From NCBI GenBank assembly GCA_001799565.1, contig MGTS01000041.1, positions 17,211 to 62,418 of the forward strand: a stretch of 45,208 nucleotides of DNA. The letters are read 5' to 3'. This DNA is from Elusimicrobia bacterium GWA2_51_34. Its GTDB lineage: Bacteria > Elusimicrobiota > Elusimicrobia > Elusimicrobiales > UBA9959. Position numbers and translations under genes: made by a program. Below the pieces are notes generated by a model. The model saw nothing but the letters and a program-made list of their open reading frames with translations. It did not search any database and was not told the origin of the DNA. Shown here in pieces: positions 24,935-33,209 of this stretch; position 1 is the stretch's first letter; every line of letters begins with the position of its first letter.

Positions 24935-25243
24935 TTATCTGCTGCCTGAAACACTCCTTATTTTTTCCCGCAGTTCCGCGGCCGGCGGATAGGAGGGGTG
25001 TATGGCGGAAATCTCGTTAAGGTATTTAAGGGCCGCGCTCATGTTGTTGTTGCTGTAGGCGCCGACCGCCTTGTAATACAGGCTCTCAGCTTCCTTCACA
25101 TTTTCCGGAGAAAGCTTCACAGCCGTTTCTTGTTTTTCCGGCGCCGCGGGCGGCGGATTTTTCCGGACCGGCAGGACGCAGGCGCAAAAAAAGGCCGCGG
25201 TAAAAAAAAGGAATAGATATTTACTCAGGCGCATAACGGTCAT
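24935..25243 (-). CDS. Small lipoprotein with a TPR-like segment
   Basis: 102 residues. The signal peptide (RLSKYLFLFFTAAFFCAC) ends in a lipobox, with acylated Cys about residue 22. A proline-rich linker is followed by a helical pair resembling one TPR (AESLYYKAVGAYSNNNMSAA...). ATG at 25243 or, equally possible, at 25234. Function unknown; being just upstream of the histidine kinase gene it could be an accessory of that sensor. Confidence 0.65.
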   Translation of the reverse strand: MTVMRLSKYLFLFFTAAFFCACVLPVRKNPPPAAPEKQETAVKLSPENVKEAESLYYKAVGAYSNNNMSAALKYLNEISAIHPSYPPAAELREKIRSVSGSR

Positions 25244-25463
25244 ATAAAAACCCGGAACAGCTTTGCATCCGGCGCAACGGAACCGCCGCCGCGCTGGATA
25301 CCGCTTTCACATCTTACTAACTTTTAACGCCCGCCCGTTATCTTATTGCGAACAGGCGTTTAAACCAGCCAGTAACGCCCGGAGAAAAGCAGAATCGCAA
25401 GAGAATTGCCCGCCGAACAACCGGTGGGGTCTCCTCAGTCGCTGGCAGTCCGCCTAAAGCGGA
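25244..25463. other. 220-bp gap with no recognised gene
   Basis: Leader region of the lipoprotein/kinase pair and downstream of the peptidase gene. It is GC-rich, with several possible stems on the minus strand (for example around CACCGGTTGTTCGGCGGG), but I could not match it to a known riboswitch or small RNA. A 65-codon open frame covering much of it has no start signal or recognisable domain. Confidence 0.5.
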
Positions 25464-25522
25464 ACAGGCCCCGCCCTTTTGCCCAACGTTGTTTAACTCT
25501 GTTGGCAAAAGGGCGGGGCCTG
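25464..25522. repeat. REP-like palindrome, copy 2, at the 3' end of the M23 peptidase gene
   Basis: A perfect 20-bp inverted repeat (25464-25483 with 25503-25522), extended into the loop by GTTG/CAAC with one bulge. The core and loop match the palindrome at 93-156. It lies 10 bp past the peptidase stop codon, the same position relative to its gene as copy 1. Confidence 0.75.
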
Positions 25523-25531
25523 TCCCTATTT

Positions 25532-26455
25532 TCATTGTCTGCCGATTTTGGAGAGCGGATTTATAGACTTGCCTGAAGGGGTGATAATTTCAAAATGCAG
25601 GTGCGGGCCCGTGGACATCCCTGTTGAGCCCACCTTTCCCAGCCGGGTTTTTGATTTCTGCACAGTCGCGCCATTGCTTATTTCCACAATTGAAAGATGT
25701 CCGTAGCGCGCCACGGACCCGTCTTTGTGGCGCACCTCCACTACATTGCCGTATCCTCCCTTCCAACCCGCGAAAACCACGGTTCCGGAGCGGGAAGGAT
25801 ACACGGATGAGCCAAGCGGCATTGGTATATCGCAGCCTTTATGGAAAATGCGTCGACGCAGTATCGGGTGGTAGCGATAGCCGAAATTAGAACTGATGCG
25901 GATACGCCCGCTGTTAAAAGGCAGACGGTAGGTATCAAGATTTAAAAAAATAGAAGCCAAAAAAATTCTGTCGCCTTTTTTGAATTTATAGTTACCCAGC
26001 ATGGCCGACGGAGGCAGATCGTTATCTTTTATTATCAATGCCTTGAAGCTTTTAAAATCGCTTGCTCCGGGCTTAAAACGCGCGGCCAGGCCGTTTAAAG
26101 TTTCACCGCCGCCTGTAACCTCATAAAGATACCCGCGGCCGTTATGTACGCGCATATATCTTCCGCGCGCGGGCCCGAAAATGAACTCATTGCCATTGGT
26201 ACTTTGGAGCGACCTCGGATCGGTGTTATAGCGCGCGGCCAGCGTTCTTACATCCTCGCCCTTGCCCACTTTATGTTTCGCGTGGATAAGGCGCGGGACT
26301 TTTTGGAAGACCTCGGGCAACGGCTCAACGGGACCGGGTGGAGTGAGGACGGAGAGCCTGTCATACTCCTCCGGAGTTATGACGCCAAATCCGAAAGCGT
26401 AGACGCTTAAGACCAGACAAACGCCGGCAAGCAGATATCTTTTTTTTAGGCGCAT
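25532..26455 (-). CDS. M23 metallopeptidase with LysM-like region (murein endopeptidase)
   Basis: 307 residues from ATG 26455 (an in-frame TTG lies directly before it). An N-terminal hydrophobic segment (8-24) acts as signal peptide or anchor. LysM-like modules about 60-165 (KHKVGKGEDVRTLAARYNTD; GGGETLNGLAARFKP) would bind glycan. The zinc peptidase domain fills about 185-305, with ligands His205 and Asp209 (HKGCD), then His253 (YGHLS) and His285/His287 (GPHLHFE). All zinc and catalytic residues are intact, so an active cell-wall endopeptidase is expected, unlike EnvC-type activators that lack them. The region upstream of the start is repeat element H, without a Shine-Dalgarno sequence. Confidence 0.9.
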   Translation of the reverse strand: MRLKKRYLLAGVCLVLSVYAFGFGVITPEEYDRLSVLTPPGPVEPLPEVFQKVPRLIHAKHKVGKGEDVRTLAARYNTDPRSLQSTNGNEFIFGPARGRYMRVHNGRGYLYEVTGGGETLNGLAARFKPGASDFKSFKALIIKDNDLPPSAMLGNYKFKKGDRIFLASIFLNLDTYRLPFNSGRIRISSNFGYRYHPILRRRIFHKGCDIPMPLGSSVYPSRSGTVVFAGWKGGYGNVVEVRHKDGSVARYGHLSIVEISNGATVQKSKTRLGKVGSTGMSTGPHLHFEIITPSGKSINPLSKIGRQ

Positions 26456-26462
26456 CAAATTT

Positions 26463-26604
26463 AAGTTTCAAGTCACAAGTCACAGGTCACAAGTAAGAAA
26501 CTTAAAACTGAAAGCGAAACACGGGGATTAAATCTTCAACAATATTCTTTCCGCGCTGCCCACTGGCCGCTCCCCTCCGGCTTGTGACTTGAGACTTGTG
26601 ACTA
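26463..26604. repeat. Intergenic element H (GTCACAAGT family)
   Basis: Left arm 26463-26499 (AAGTCACAAGTCACAGGTCA, then CAAGTAAGAA) and right arm 26578-26604 (GGCTTGTGACTTGAGACTTG). The left part matches elements F and G through CACAAGYAAGAAAC, AAAACTGAAAG and GATTAAATCTT, so it is a diverged copy. It fills the gap between rho and the M23 gene. Confidence 0.75.
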
Positions 26605-26623
26605 GCGGCGCGATGCGCCGCTA
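26603..26623 (-). terminator. Perfect 9-bp hairpin with 3-nt loop across the rho stop codon
   Basis: TAGCGGCGC (26603-26611), loop GAT, GCGCCGCTA (26615-26623). The rho stop codon (26621-26623) forms the foot of the stem. No T-run follows. Confidence 0.6.
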
Positions 26624-27955
26624 TCGGTTAATCATCTCCATGGACTTCAAAAAGTCCTTGTTGGACTTGGTGACCGAAAGCTTGGTTAAAAGCAGTTCCA
26701 TTGCGTCCACCGGCGAAAGAGGCGCTAAAACCTTGCGCAGTATCCACACCTTGTTAAGCTCATCTTCCGTCATCAGCAGCTCCTCTTTGCGCGTTGAGGT
26801 GCGGTTAATATCTATGGCGGGGAAAATACGCCGGTCTGAAAGTTTGCGGTCAAGGTAAATCTCGGAATTGCCCGTGCCCTTGAATTCCTCAAAAATGACA
26901 TCGTCCATGCGGCTGCCGGTTTCCACCAGCGCAGTGGCTATAATGGTAAGCGAACCGCCTTCTTCCAGTTTCCTGGCCGCGCCGAAAAAGCGTTTGGGCC
27001 GCTGCAGCGAAGTGGATTCAAGCCCGCCTGAGAGCACCCTGCCGCTTGAGGGCGAGATGGTGTTATAGGCGCGCGCAAGCCTGGTGACGGAGTCAAGGAG
27101 TATTACCACGTCCTTCTTGTGTTCGGTCAGGCGCTTGGCCTTTTCAAGCACGATCTCGGCCACCTGCACATGGCGGTCCGCGGGCTCGTCAAAAGTGGAG
27201 GCGATAACCTCGCCCTTTACCGAACGCTTCATATCCGTAACCTCTTCCGGGCGCTCGTCTATCAAGAGCACCAGCAGTTCTATTTCGGGGTGGTTTGCGG
27301 TAAGCGAGTTCGCTATACGCTGGAGTATCATGGTTTTGCCGGTCTTAGGTGCCGCTACAATAAGCGCGCGCTGCCCCTTACCTATGGGAGAAATCAGGTC
27401 TATCACCCTTGAGGTCAGGTCGGTTTTTGAGTTTTCAAGCAGGAAGCGGGAGTTGGGGTGCAGCGGAGTGAGGTTGTCAAAAAGGGAGCGATGCCCTATT
27501 TTTTCTATCTCAATGCCGTTTACGGTTTTCACCTGCAGAAGCGCGAAAAAGCGCTCCCCTTCTTTTGGCGGGCGGATAAGGCCGTTCACCGTGTCGCCTT
27601 TTCTGAGCCCCAGCTTTTTTATCTGCGAGGGAGAAACATAAATATCCTCGTGGCTGGAAAGATAGTCGTATTCCTGGGAACGCAGGAAACCAAAACCGTC
27701 GGGAAGTATTTCAAGCACACCCTCGCCGTACACTATACCGTTTTGCTTGGCCTGCGCTTCCATAAGCTTGCCTATAAGCTCCTGCTTGCGCATGCCCGAA
27801 ACGCCTTCAAGCTTGAATTGCTCGGCGATCTTAAGCAATTCGGACACCGTCATTTTAGTCATAACGGTAACATCCATTTTCGGCATTATCTGGCCGCCCT
27901 GCGGCTGGGAGGCTGAGCCGCCGCCCGGGGGATTTGAGTGGGAATTATTTTCCAT
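26621..27955 (-). CDS. rho: Transcription termination factor Rho
   Basis: 444 residues from ATG 27955, chosen because AAGGAG lies about 10 nt ahead; the longer frame to 28024 would overlap coaE. The N-terminal helical domain ([21 protein letters not shown]), the cold-shock-like RNA-binding domain ([13 protein letters not shown]), the Walker A motif [11 protein letters not shown], Walker [18 protein letters not shown] and the Q/R-loop region around [12 protein letters not shown]-type sequence are present. The hexameric RNA helicase ends untranslated transcripts; this matters here because the long gene chains have few hairpins with T-runs. An insertion of about 25 low-complexity residues ([19 protein letters not shown]) precedes the N-domain. 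Confidence 0.96.
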   Translation of the reverse strand: MENNSHSNPPGGGSASQPQGGQIMPKMDVTVMTKMTVSELLKIAEQFKLEGVSGMRKQELIGKLMEAQAKQNGIVYGEGVLEILPDGFGFLRSQEYDYLSSHEDIYVSPSQIKKLGLRKGDTVNGLIRPPKEGERFFALLQVKTVNGIEIEKIGHRSLFDNLTPLHPNSRFLLENSKTDLTSRVIDLISPIGKGQRALIVAAPKTGKTMILQRIANSLTANHPEIELLVLLIDERPEEVTDMKRSVKGEVIASTFDEPADRHVQVAEIVLEKAKRLTEHKKDVVILLDSVTRLARAYNTISPSSGRVLSGGLESTSLQRPKRFFGAARKLEEGGSLTIIATALVETGSRMDDVIFEEFKGTGNSEIYLDRKLSDRRIFPAIDINRTSTRKEELLMTEDELNKVWILRKVLAPLSPVDAMELLLTKLSVTKSNKDFLKSMEMINR

Positions 27956-27990
27956 TTTAGAGTTTCTCCTTGACTGCATACCTGTCATTT

Positions 27991-28629
27991 TTAAATTTTT
28001 ACCGCTTTTTTTAAAAAGCGGCACAAGCCTCTTATCTCTAATTCCAGCACTTTAAGCGCGCCATCGTTTACCAGCACAAGGTCCGCTAAAGCGGCCTTGC
28101 GCTCCGCGCTAAATTGCGCCGCCTCCCTGCGCGCCAGCTCCGCGGTACTCCAGCCGCGCCTTGAAGCGCGGGCGCGCCGCGTTGCCGGCGAAGCACTAAC
28201 GCAAACGGTAAGCGCGAAACAATCGGCAAGCCCTGCCTCAAAAAGCAGGGGCGCTTCAACTACCGCTATTTTTGCGTGGGATTTTTTTATTAACGAATAA
28301 ATACGCTTTAAAATCTCGGGGTGCAGCAAACCCTCAAGCCACTTTCTTTTGGAACTATCGCCAAAGATTTCCAGGGAGAGCCCGCGCGTGTCGGGCAGGC
28401 CGTCTTTCAGGACTATCTCGGGGCCGAACTTCTTTAAGATTCTATTATAACATTTCGGTTCTGTCAACACTTCTTTTGCCAGAGCGTCGGCTGAAACGCA
28501 AAAAAAGCCCTCCGCCGAGAACATTTCAAGAGCGGCGCTTTTGCCGGAAGCGGGCGCCCCCGTAAGGCCGATAATGCAGCGGTCCTTGAGATTTTTTAAT
28601 TTTGTTTTCCAAAATTTAATACTAGTCAC
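27991..28629 (-). CDS. coaE: Dephospho-CoA kinase
   Basis: Last step of coenzyme A synthesis: phosphorylates the ribose 3'-OH of dephospho-CoA. 213 residues from GTG 28629, chosen because AGGAGAG lies 8 nt ahead. An upstream ATG at 28674 would add 15 residues encoded by a tandem repeat (ATGCAAAATGTAAAGTGTAA) and is unlikely. P-loop [13 protein letters not shown], then [21 protein letters not shown] and [12 protein letters not shown] are all family motifs. A leader of about 18 residues ahead of the P-loop strand is longer than usual. It lies 35 bp upstream of rho. Confidence 0.92.
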   Translation of the reverse strand: MTSIKFWKTKLKNLKDRCIIGLTGAPASGKSAALEMFSAEGFFCVSADALAKEVLTEPKCYNRILKKFGPEIVLKDGLPDTRGLSLEIFGDSSKRKWLEGLLHPEILKRIYSLIKKSHAKIAVVEAPLLFEAGLADCFALTVCVSASPATRRARASRRGWSTAELARREAAQFSAERKAALADLVLVNDGALKVLELEIRGLCRFLKKAVKI

Positions 28630-28645
28630 CGTCTTTTCTCTCCTA

Positions 28646-28680
28646 TTTTGCATTTTACACTTTACATTTTGCACTTTCTT
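28646..28680. repeat. Single tandem-repeat arm upstream of coaE
   Basis: TTTTGCATTTTACACTTTAC followed by ATTTTGCACTTTCTT: a degenerate repeat of 7-8 bp like the other arms, but I found no inverted partner nearby. It reads as an apparent N-terminal extension of coaE in the long open frame. Confidence 0.5.
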
Positions 28681-28701
28681 AAGATTTACCGCGGAGGGCG
28701 C

Positions 28702-29490
28702 TCATGCGTTTCCCCCCCGCGAGCGGTCCTTAAGTTTCTGAAGTTCGGATTTGGAAAGGGAACCGACGCCTTTTTCCGTTATTTTTTCAAGCAATGCGTC
28801 TGTTTCGGATAAATGGTCGAGGGCAGCGGGTCTAGGGTTTAGAGCATAGGATAAAAATTTCCTTATTCCTGAACCATCGCCACTCCCCACTCGCCACTCG
28901 CCACTGCCGTTACCCGCTTTCAGATAAAGCCAGCCGAAAAGCAGTCCGCTTAAATGTGTGATATTCGCTATTTTTGAGCCGGAAACAGCAAGGCTCAGCG
29001 TAAATTCCAGCGCCGCAAGTACCACAACCAGCTGCCTCGCGGTTAAAGGGAAAATAAAATATAAATACACTTTCATATCCGGGTAGTAAAAAGCGAAGGC
29101 GGCAAGCAGGCCGTAAACGGCGCCTGAGGCGCCTATCACCGGTATGGCGGAGCGCGGCGACACAAAAGCGGTAAAAAAACCGGCCGCCAGGCCGCAGAAG
29201 AGGAAAAACCGCAGAAACCGCGCTGCGCCCATTTCAGGCTCAAGAAAGCGCCCCAGCATCCAAAGCATGAAAGCGTTAAAAATAAAATGCCAGAAACCGG
29301 CATGTATGAAAATATAGGTTACCGGCTGCCATAACCAATAACGGCCAGTAATAAGCCGCGGAACCAGGCCGAAGTAAAAATTAAGCTCCGCTCCAAAGGC
29401 CAGCTCAAGCAGCCAGCCGGCAAAAAAACTTACGGCCAGCCACCTGGTAACGCGCGGCAGATTGTTGAAAGATTCAAGGGCTAGATTCAT
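28702..29490 (-). CDS. Rhomboid-family intramembrane serine protease with repeat-derived linker
   Basis: 263 residues from ATG 29490. Six membrane segments in the first 190 residues; catalytic Ser in VIGASGAVYGLL and catalytic His in ANITHLSGLLFGWLY; the HxxxN element appears as HAGFWHFIFNAF. The C-terminal SETDALLEKITEKGVGSLSK stretch is a tail motif common in this rhomboid family. Between core and tail lies a stretch of about 30 residues (NGSGEWRVGSGDGSGI onward) encoded by tandem GGCGAGTG units (28878-28908) of the element B/C family, so an element has entered the coding frame without breaking it. Cuts membrane proteins; target unknown. Lies between polA and coaE. Confidence 0.88.
   Translation of the reverse strand: MNLALESFNNLPRVTRWLAVSFFAGWLLELAFGAELNFYFGLVPRLITGRYWLWQPVTYIFIHAGFWHFIFNAFMLWMLGRFLEPEMGAARFLRFFLFCGLAAGFFTAFVSPRSAIPVIGASGAVYGLLAAFAFYYPDMKVYLYFIFPLTARQLVVVLAALEFTLSLAVSGSKIANITHLSGLLFGWLYLKAGNGSGEWRVGSGDGSGIRKFLSYALNPRPAALDHLSETDALLEKITEKGVGSLSKSELQKLKDRSRGGNA
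28831..28912. repeat. Inverted-arm-type repeat inside the rhomboid gene
   Basis: Positions 28878-28908 are tandem CGCCACTC/CCCACTCG units of the GCCACTCGCCACTA family, with a TAGGGTTTAGAGCATAGG stretch at 28833-28850. Its length keeps the rhomboid frame open. Confidence 0.7.
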
Positions 29491-29685
29491 ATTGTCGCAC
29501 CCCGCGCGCACTGCACAGCGCGCGGGGCGATTAACGCCGCCCTTTATAAGGTGACGGGCGGTGCTCCACGAGGGGAGCTATGCTCCCCTTCGTCGTTCGC
29601 TCTGCCGCCTTTGGCGGCCCGCTCACTTAACCCCTTCTATACGGTATCCGCGCTCACTAACGAAGGAAATCGCGCGGGCTTAATT
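29491..29685. other. Leader of the rhomboid gene with two hairpins
   Basis: AGGGGAGC-TAT-GCTCCCCT (29571-29589) and GCCGCC-TTT-GGCGGC (29604-29618) are perfect hairpins with 3-nt loops. No gene. They may terminate polA transcripts or shape the rhomboid mRNA leader. Confidence 0.5.
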
Positions 29686-29863
29686 GGCCACAAGTCACAG
29701 GTCACAAGTAAGAATCTAAACGAAGAATATGGAATTTACTGGGCAGTAAAACCCACAAGTTATATCGTACAGTAAGTTAGTGCCAGGCGTTACCCACCCG
29801 ATATATACCACAATATTCCGCGTTCCAATCTGGCTTGTGACCTGTGACTTGCAACTTGTGACT
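29686..29863. repeat. Intergenic element I (GTCACAAGT family)
   Basis: Left arm 29686-29714 (GGCCACAAGTCACAGGTCAC, then AAGTAAGAA) and right arm 29832-29863 (GGCTTGTGACCTGTGACTTG...). The arms match elements F, G and H, but the interior (29715-29831) is different, so arms and cores are not always inherited together. Confidence 0.75.
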
Positions 29864-29888
29864 GTCGCCTGTTCAGGGAACAGGCGAC
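29864..29888 (-). terminator. Perfect 11-bp hairpin with 3-nt loop across the polA stop codon
   Basis: GTCGCCTGTTC (29864-29874), loop AGG, GAACAGGCGAC (29878-29888). The polA stop codon (29873-29875) sits at the top of the stem, and the stem encodes the last residues. It adjoins the arm of element I. No T-run. Confidence 0.6.
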
Positions 29889-32512
29889 ATATCCCGCCAG
29901 TTTTTTCCGGCTTTAAGTTCAGCTTTCAGCGGCACAACAAGCGGAAAAGCGTTTTCCATCTCCCGCTTTACAAGCGCGGCGGTTTCTTCAAGGAGTGAAT
30001 CCTGCACCTCAAAAATAAGCTCGTCATGAACCTGGGAAAGCATAAAAACCCCCGCGGAACCTTTAATTACGCCCCAGATCCGTATCATGGCCTTCTTTAT
30101 AATGTCGGCGGAACCTCCCTGGATAGGCGTGTTGACCGCCGCCCTCTCGGCGAAAGACCTTATATGCGGGTTGGAAGCTTTCAGTTCCGGCAGGGTCCGG
30201 CGCCGGCCCGTGAAGGTAGTGACAAAACCGTCTTTTTTGGCGGTCTCAACGGTTCTGTCTATCCACTCCCTCACTCCCGAATAAACCTCAAAATAATAGT
30301 TTATGTATCTGGCGCCGTCCGCGCGGCTGATACCGAGTTCCCTGGCAAGGCCCTGGGCGCCCTGGCCGTAAACTATTCCGAAATTTATAGCCTTGGCGGA
30401 ACCGCGCATCTCTTTTGTAACCAGTTCCGGGGCGCAGTTAAACACCTCGGAGGCCGTGCGCAGGTGTATGTCCTGTCCGGAGCGGAAAGCGTCAACCAAA
30501 GCCTTGTCAAGCGAGTTATGCGCCAGCACCCGCAGGTCTATCTGCGAATAATCGGCGCTTAAAAGCGAAAAACCATCACGCGCTATAAAACACCTGCGCA
30601 CCAGCTGGCCGTATTCGGAGCGCACCGGGATATTCTGCAAATTCGGTTTGGAACTGGAAAATCTGCCCGTGGCCGTGCCGGTGGCGTCAAAAGTTGAATG
30701 CACCCTGCCGCCCGAATCCGCGGCCGCTAGTAAATTATCCACAAAAGAGCTTTTTAGTTTTGATATTTCGCGGAACTCAAGTATTTTGGGTATAACAGGG
30801 TGGGCGGCTTTAATAAACGTAAGAGCTTCCTCCCCGGTTGAAAGCCCCTCTTTGGTTTTAAACATCCGCCGCTGCTGTTCATCCAGCTGGATATTGAGCT
30901 TTTCGTATATAAGGAAAGCCAGTTGTTTCGGGGAATTAAGATTTACCTTCTCCCCAGTAAGCGCCTCCGCCTCGTTTTCTATCGCGGAGAGTTTTTTTTC
31001 AAAATCCGCCGAGAGTCCGCCGAGCATCGCCCTGTCCACCATGATGCCGGTTTTTTCCATGGCGTAAACCGGTTCGGTCAGCGGCAATTCAAGAGTTTCG
31101 TAAACCTTCCAAAGCCCGGCCGCCTCAAGTTCGGCTTTCAACTTCACCGCAAGTTCCCCCAAACGGCCGCAGACAAGCAGTTTTTCCTCACGCGAGCCCT
31201 CCGGCGCCGGGGCGTGGCCCAGTTTTTCAAAAACAAGGTCCTGCGGCCCGCGCTTTTTAACTCCCGCGCCAAGAAGCGCCGCCGCTATTTCAAGCTCAAA
31301 AAAATTAACGGGGCTTTCACCGGCTTTAAAATCAAGCGAATGCATGGCGTTTTTAAGCCCGAAAGCGGTTTTATGGATGGCGGGGTTTTTAATTGCCGCA
31401 TTAACAAGAGCCGCCTGGCTTTGCGAAAAAAAACTTTTTTCAAGCAGGCAGACTCCGGAAGACGCACCCAGGGCCGCCCCCCCTTCAAAAGCGTACACTG
31501 AAAGCATCTCCGCGGCGGAGGCCAGAATTTCCTCCAGCTTTTTTAAAGGCGGCAGGTTTTCAGGTTTGGCCGCGAACAGCGACATAAACCCTGATCCTGC
31601 GAAGCTATTGTCAAGCGAAGCAGACTCGCCGGCTGGCCCCGCGCCCCCGGCGGCGCCGCACATTGCCCTTAATTCCCTGAACTCAAGGCGGCGCGCCATA
31701 GCCAAAATAACAGCCGAATCCGGCTTAGCCGGGATAAAAGCCTCAAAATCATCCTGCACAGGCGCGTTTGTATCAAGCACAATAAGCCGCCTTGAAAGTT
31801 CCGCGTTCGCGCTGTCTTTTGCCACTTTCGCAAGCGCCTTGTCTTTGGATACAAGTTCGGGGTTTTTGGCGGCACTGATAACCGCCGCAAGGCTGCCGTA
31901 TTCGTTTATAAGCTTGGCGGCGCTTTTCGGGCCTATCCCCGCAACGCCCGGCACATTGTCGGAAGCGTCGCCGGTAAGCGAAAAATAATCGGCAAGCTGA
32001 GAGGGGGTTACGCCGTACTTTTTAATCACGGCCTCCGGCCCCGAAAAGATCTGGGAGGAACCGTCCCAGGTTTTTATAAGGGGGCCCACCAGCTGGAACG
32101 CGTCTTTATCGCCTGAGACGATAATTGATTCCACTCCGGCTTTTGAAAACTTTCCGGCAAGCGCGGCAATAAGGTCGTCGGCCTCAAAACCGGCCGCGTA
32201 AACACCCTTAAACCCCAAAGCGGCCGTAAGTTCACGCGCGCTCTCAAGCTGGCTTACCAGCCCCGGATCAGTCGGCGGCCGGTTGGCCTTATAATCCGCG
32301 GATATAGCGCGGCGGAATGTCTGGCCCGGCGAATCAAAACATACGGCGAGGTATTTAGGCTTTTGCTCACGCGCCAATTTAAGCAGCAGGCGCATGAAAC
32401 CGTACAACGCGCCCACTTCCTCCCCTTTTGAATTTGTAAGCTTAGGCAGGGCGTGGTAGCTTCTGTGCAGGAAAGCGTGAGCGTCAACTATAAAAATTCG
32501 CTGGAGATCCAT
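29873..32512 (-). CDS. polA: DNA polymerase I
   Basis: 879 residues. A 5'-3' exonuclease/flap domain (1-290; IFIVDAHAFLHRSYHALP, VSGDKDAFQLV, GDASDNVPGVAGIGPKSA), a degenerate 3'-5' exonuclease domain (about 320-490) whose Exo I motif reads YAFEGG instead of FDTET, so no proofreading is expected, and the polymerase domain (about 500-879). Motif A is SADYSQIDLRVLAH: catalytic Asp654, with Asp659 where Escherichia coli and most others have the steric-gate Glu (Glu710). Motif B is RGSAKAINFGIVYG and motif C SQVHDELIFE. The ATG at 32512 lacks a Shine-Dalgarno sequence; element S lies upstream. Confidence 0.95.
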   Translation of the reverse strand: MDLQRIFIVDAHAFLHRSYHALPKLTNSKGEEVGALYGFMRLLLKLAREQKPKYLAVCFDSPGQTFRRAISADYKANRPPTDPGLVSQLESARELTAALGFKGVYAAGFEADDLIAALAGKFSKAGVESIIVSGDKDAFQLVGPLIKTWDGSSQIFSGPEAVIKKYGVTPSQLADYFSLTGDASDNVPGVAGIGPKSAAKLINEYGSLAAVISAAKNPELVSKDKALAKVAKDSANAELSRRLIVLDTNAPVQDDFEAFIPAKPDSAVILAMARRLEFRELRAMCGAAGGAGPAGESASLDNSFAGSGFMSLFAAKPENLPPLKKLEEILASAAEMLSVYAFEGGAALGASSGVCLLEKSFFSQSQAALVNAAIKNPAIHKTAFGLKNAMHSLDFKAGESPVNFFELEIAAALLGAGVKKRGPQDLVFEKLGHAPAPEGSREEKLLVCGRLGELAVKLKAELEAAGLWKVYETLELPLTEPVYAMEKTGIMVDRAMLGGLSADFEKKLSAIENEAEALTGEKVNLNSPKQLAFLIYEKLNIQLDEQQRRMFKTKEGLSTGEEALTFIKAAHPVIPKILEFREISKLKSSFVDNLLAAADSGGRVHSTFDATGTATGRFSSSKPNLQNIPVRSEYGQLVRRCFIARDGFSLLSADYSQIDLRVLAHNSLDKALVDAFRSGQDIHLRTASEVFNCAPELVTKEMRGSAKAINFGIVYGQGAQGLARELGISRADGARYINYYFEVYSGVREWIDRTVETAKKDGFVTTFTGRRRTLPELKASNPHIRSFAERAAVNTPIQGGSADIIKKAMIRIWGVIKGSAGVFMLSQVHDELIFEVQDSLLEETAALVKREMENAFPLVVPLKAELKAGKNWRDMSPVP

Positions 32513-32536
32513 TGGGTTGGTTCTGTTCTTATAAGA

Positions 32537-32725
32537 GTAGTCTGAGAGTCTGGGAGTCTGAGAGTCAAGAGTATGGAAAAAGCGGCAGAAAGTGTGTCAG
32601 CAAATCATTCCCAATAGCAATCTTCTGAAGGTACCGTATAAAAGGGCATTGACCCAACAAAACGACCGGTCTTTTACAGATTGTCTCCGCAACTCTAAGA
32701 CACCCAGACTCTCAGACTCCCGGAC
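32537..32725. repeat. Intergenic element S (unit GAGTCTGGGAGTCTGA)
   Basis: Arms 32537-32570 and about 32690-32725; the central 15 bp GGGAGTCTGAGAGTC (32552-32566) is perfectly complementary to 32707-32721. The interior of about 120 bp holds no gene. It fills the polA-trxA gap. Confidence 0.75.
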
Positions 32726-32742
32726 TTTTTACCTGTGCCTGC

Positions 32743-33066
32743 TTACAGCAGTTCGTCAAGGTGGCGTTTCAGGGCTTCTTTCTGCTGGAGTCCGACCAGT
32801 TCCTGAGCGGGCTTACCGCCCTTGAACAAAAGTATGGTGGGAATGGCTGAAATGCTGTATTTAGCGGCGGTGTCGGGGCACTCGTCGGTGTTTAATTTGC
32901 ACACCTTTACCTTGCCGGCATACTCCTTGGCGAGCTCCTCAATAATGGGAGCTATCATGCGGCAGGGGCCGCACCAGGGCGCCCAAAAATCCACCAGCAC
33001 CGGGATAGCGCACTTTAGCACTTCACCCTCAAAATTACCGTCGGTCAACTGTATTTCGTCTGACAT
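32743..33066 (-). CDS. trxA: Thioredoxin
   Basis: 107 residues, the usual length. Active-site WCGPC in VLVDFWAPWCGPCRMIAP, the cis-Pro loop AIPTILLFKGG and the C-terminal helix are intact. Reduces protein disulfides in the cytoplasm, normally recycled by thioredoxin reductase (not in this window). GGGGG lies 6-7 nt ahead of the ATG. It follows the orphan receiver gene and precedes polA, with elements on both sides. Confidence 0.96.
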   Translation of the reverse strand: MSDEIQLTDGNFEGEVLKCAIPVLVDFWAPWCGPCRMIAPIIEELAKEYAGKVKVCKLNTDECPDTAAKYSISAIPTILLFKGGKPAQELVGLQQKEALKRHLDELL

Positions 33067-33082
33067 ATTAATCCCCCAAGTA

Positions 33083-33180
33083 AAGGCTGTAGGCTGAAGG
33101 CTGGTATGCTAGTAGGCTGGTATGCTTTTCAGAGCCTACAAGCATACTCGCCTACCAGCCTGACTACTTACAGCCTATTC
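33083..33180. repeat. Intergenic element L (unit AGGCTGGTATGCTAGT)
   Basis: Left arm about 33083-33128 (GGCTGGTATGCTAGTAGGCT...) and right arm about 33132-33180 (GCCTACAAGCATACTCGCCT...). Its central part matches 13880-13935, and the arm family matches elements J and K. It fills the trxA-receiver gap. Confidence 0.75.
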
Positions 33181-33209
33181 ACCTGATTTATTCATTATAC
33201 CAATAATGA

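Noticed and set aside
25340-25460. Possible riboswitch in the leader of the lipoprotein/kinase pair
   Set aside because: GC-rich stems can be drawn, but I could not match conserved loops of cyclic-di-AMP, cyclic-di-GMP, ZTP, SAM or cobalamin classes. A covariance-model search would decide.
25338-25535. 65-codon minus-strand frame between the M23 gene and the small lipoprotein
   Set aside because: It runs through the REP-like palindrome, overlaps the M23 stop region and has no ribosome-binding site or recognisable domain.
27956-28024. Longer Rho start at 28024
   Set aside because: It would overlap coaE; the ATG at 27955 has AAGGAG at usable distance.
28630-28674. N-terminal extension of CoaE (QNVKCKMQNRREKT)
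   Set aside because: It is encoded by a tandem repeat, while a GTG at 28629 has AGGAGAG 8 nt ahead.
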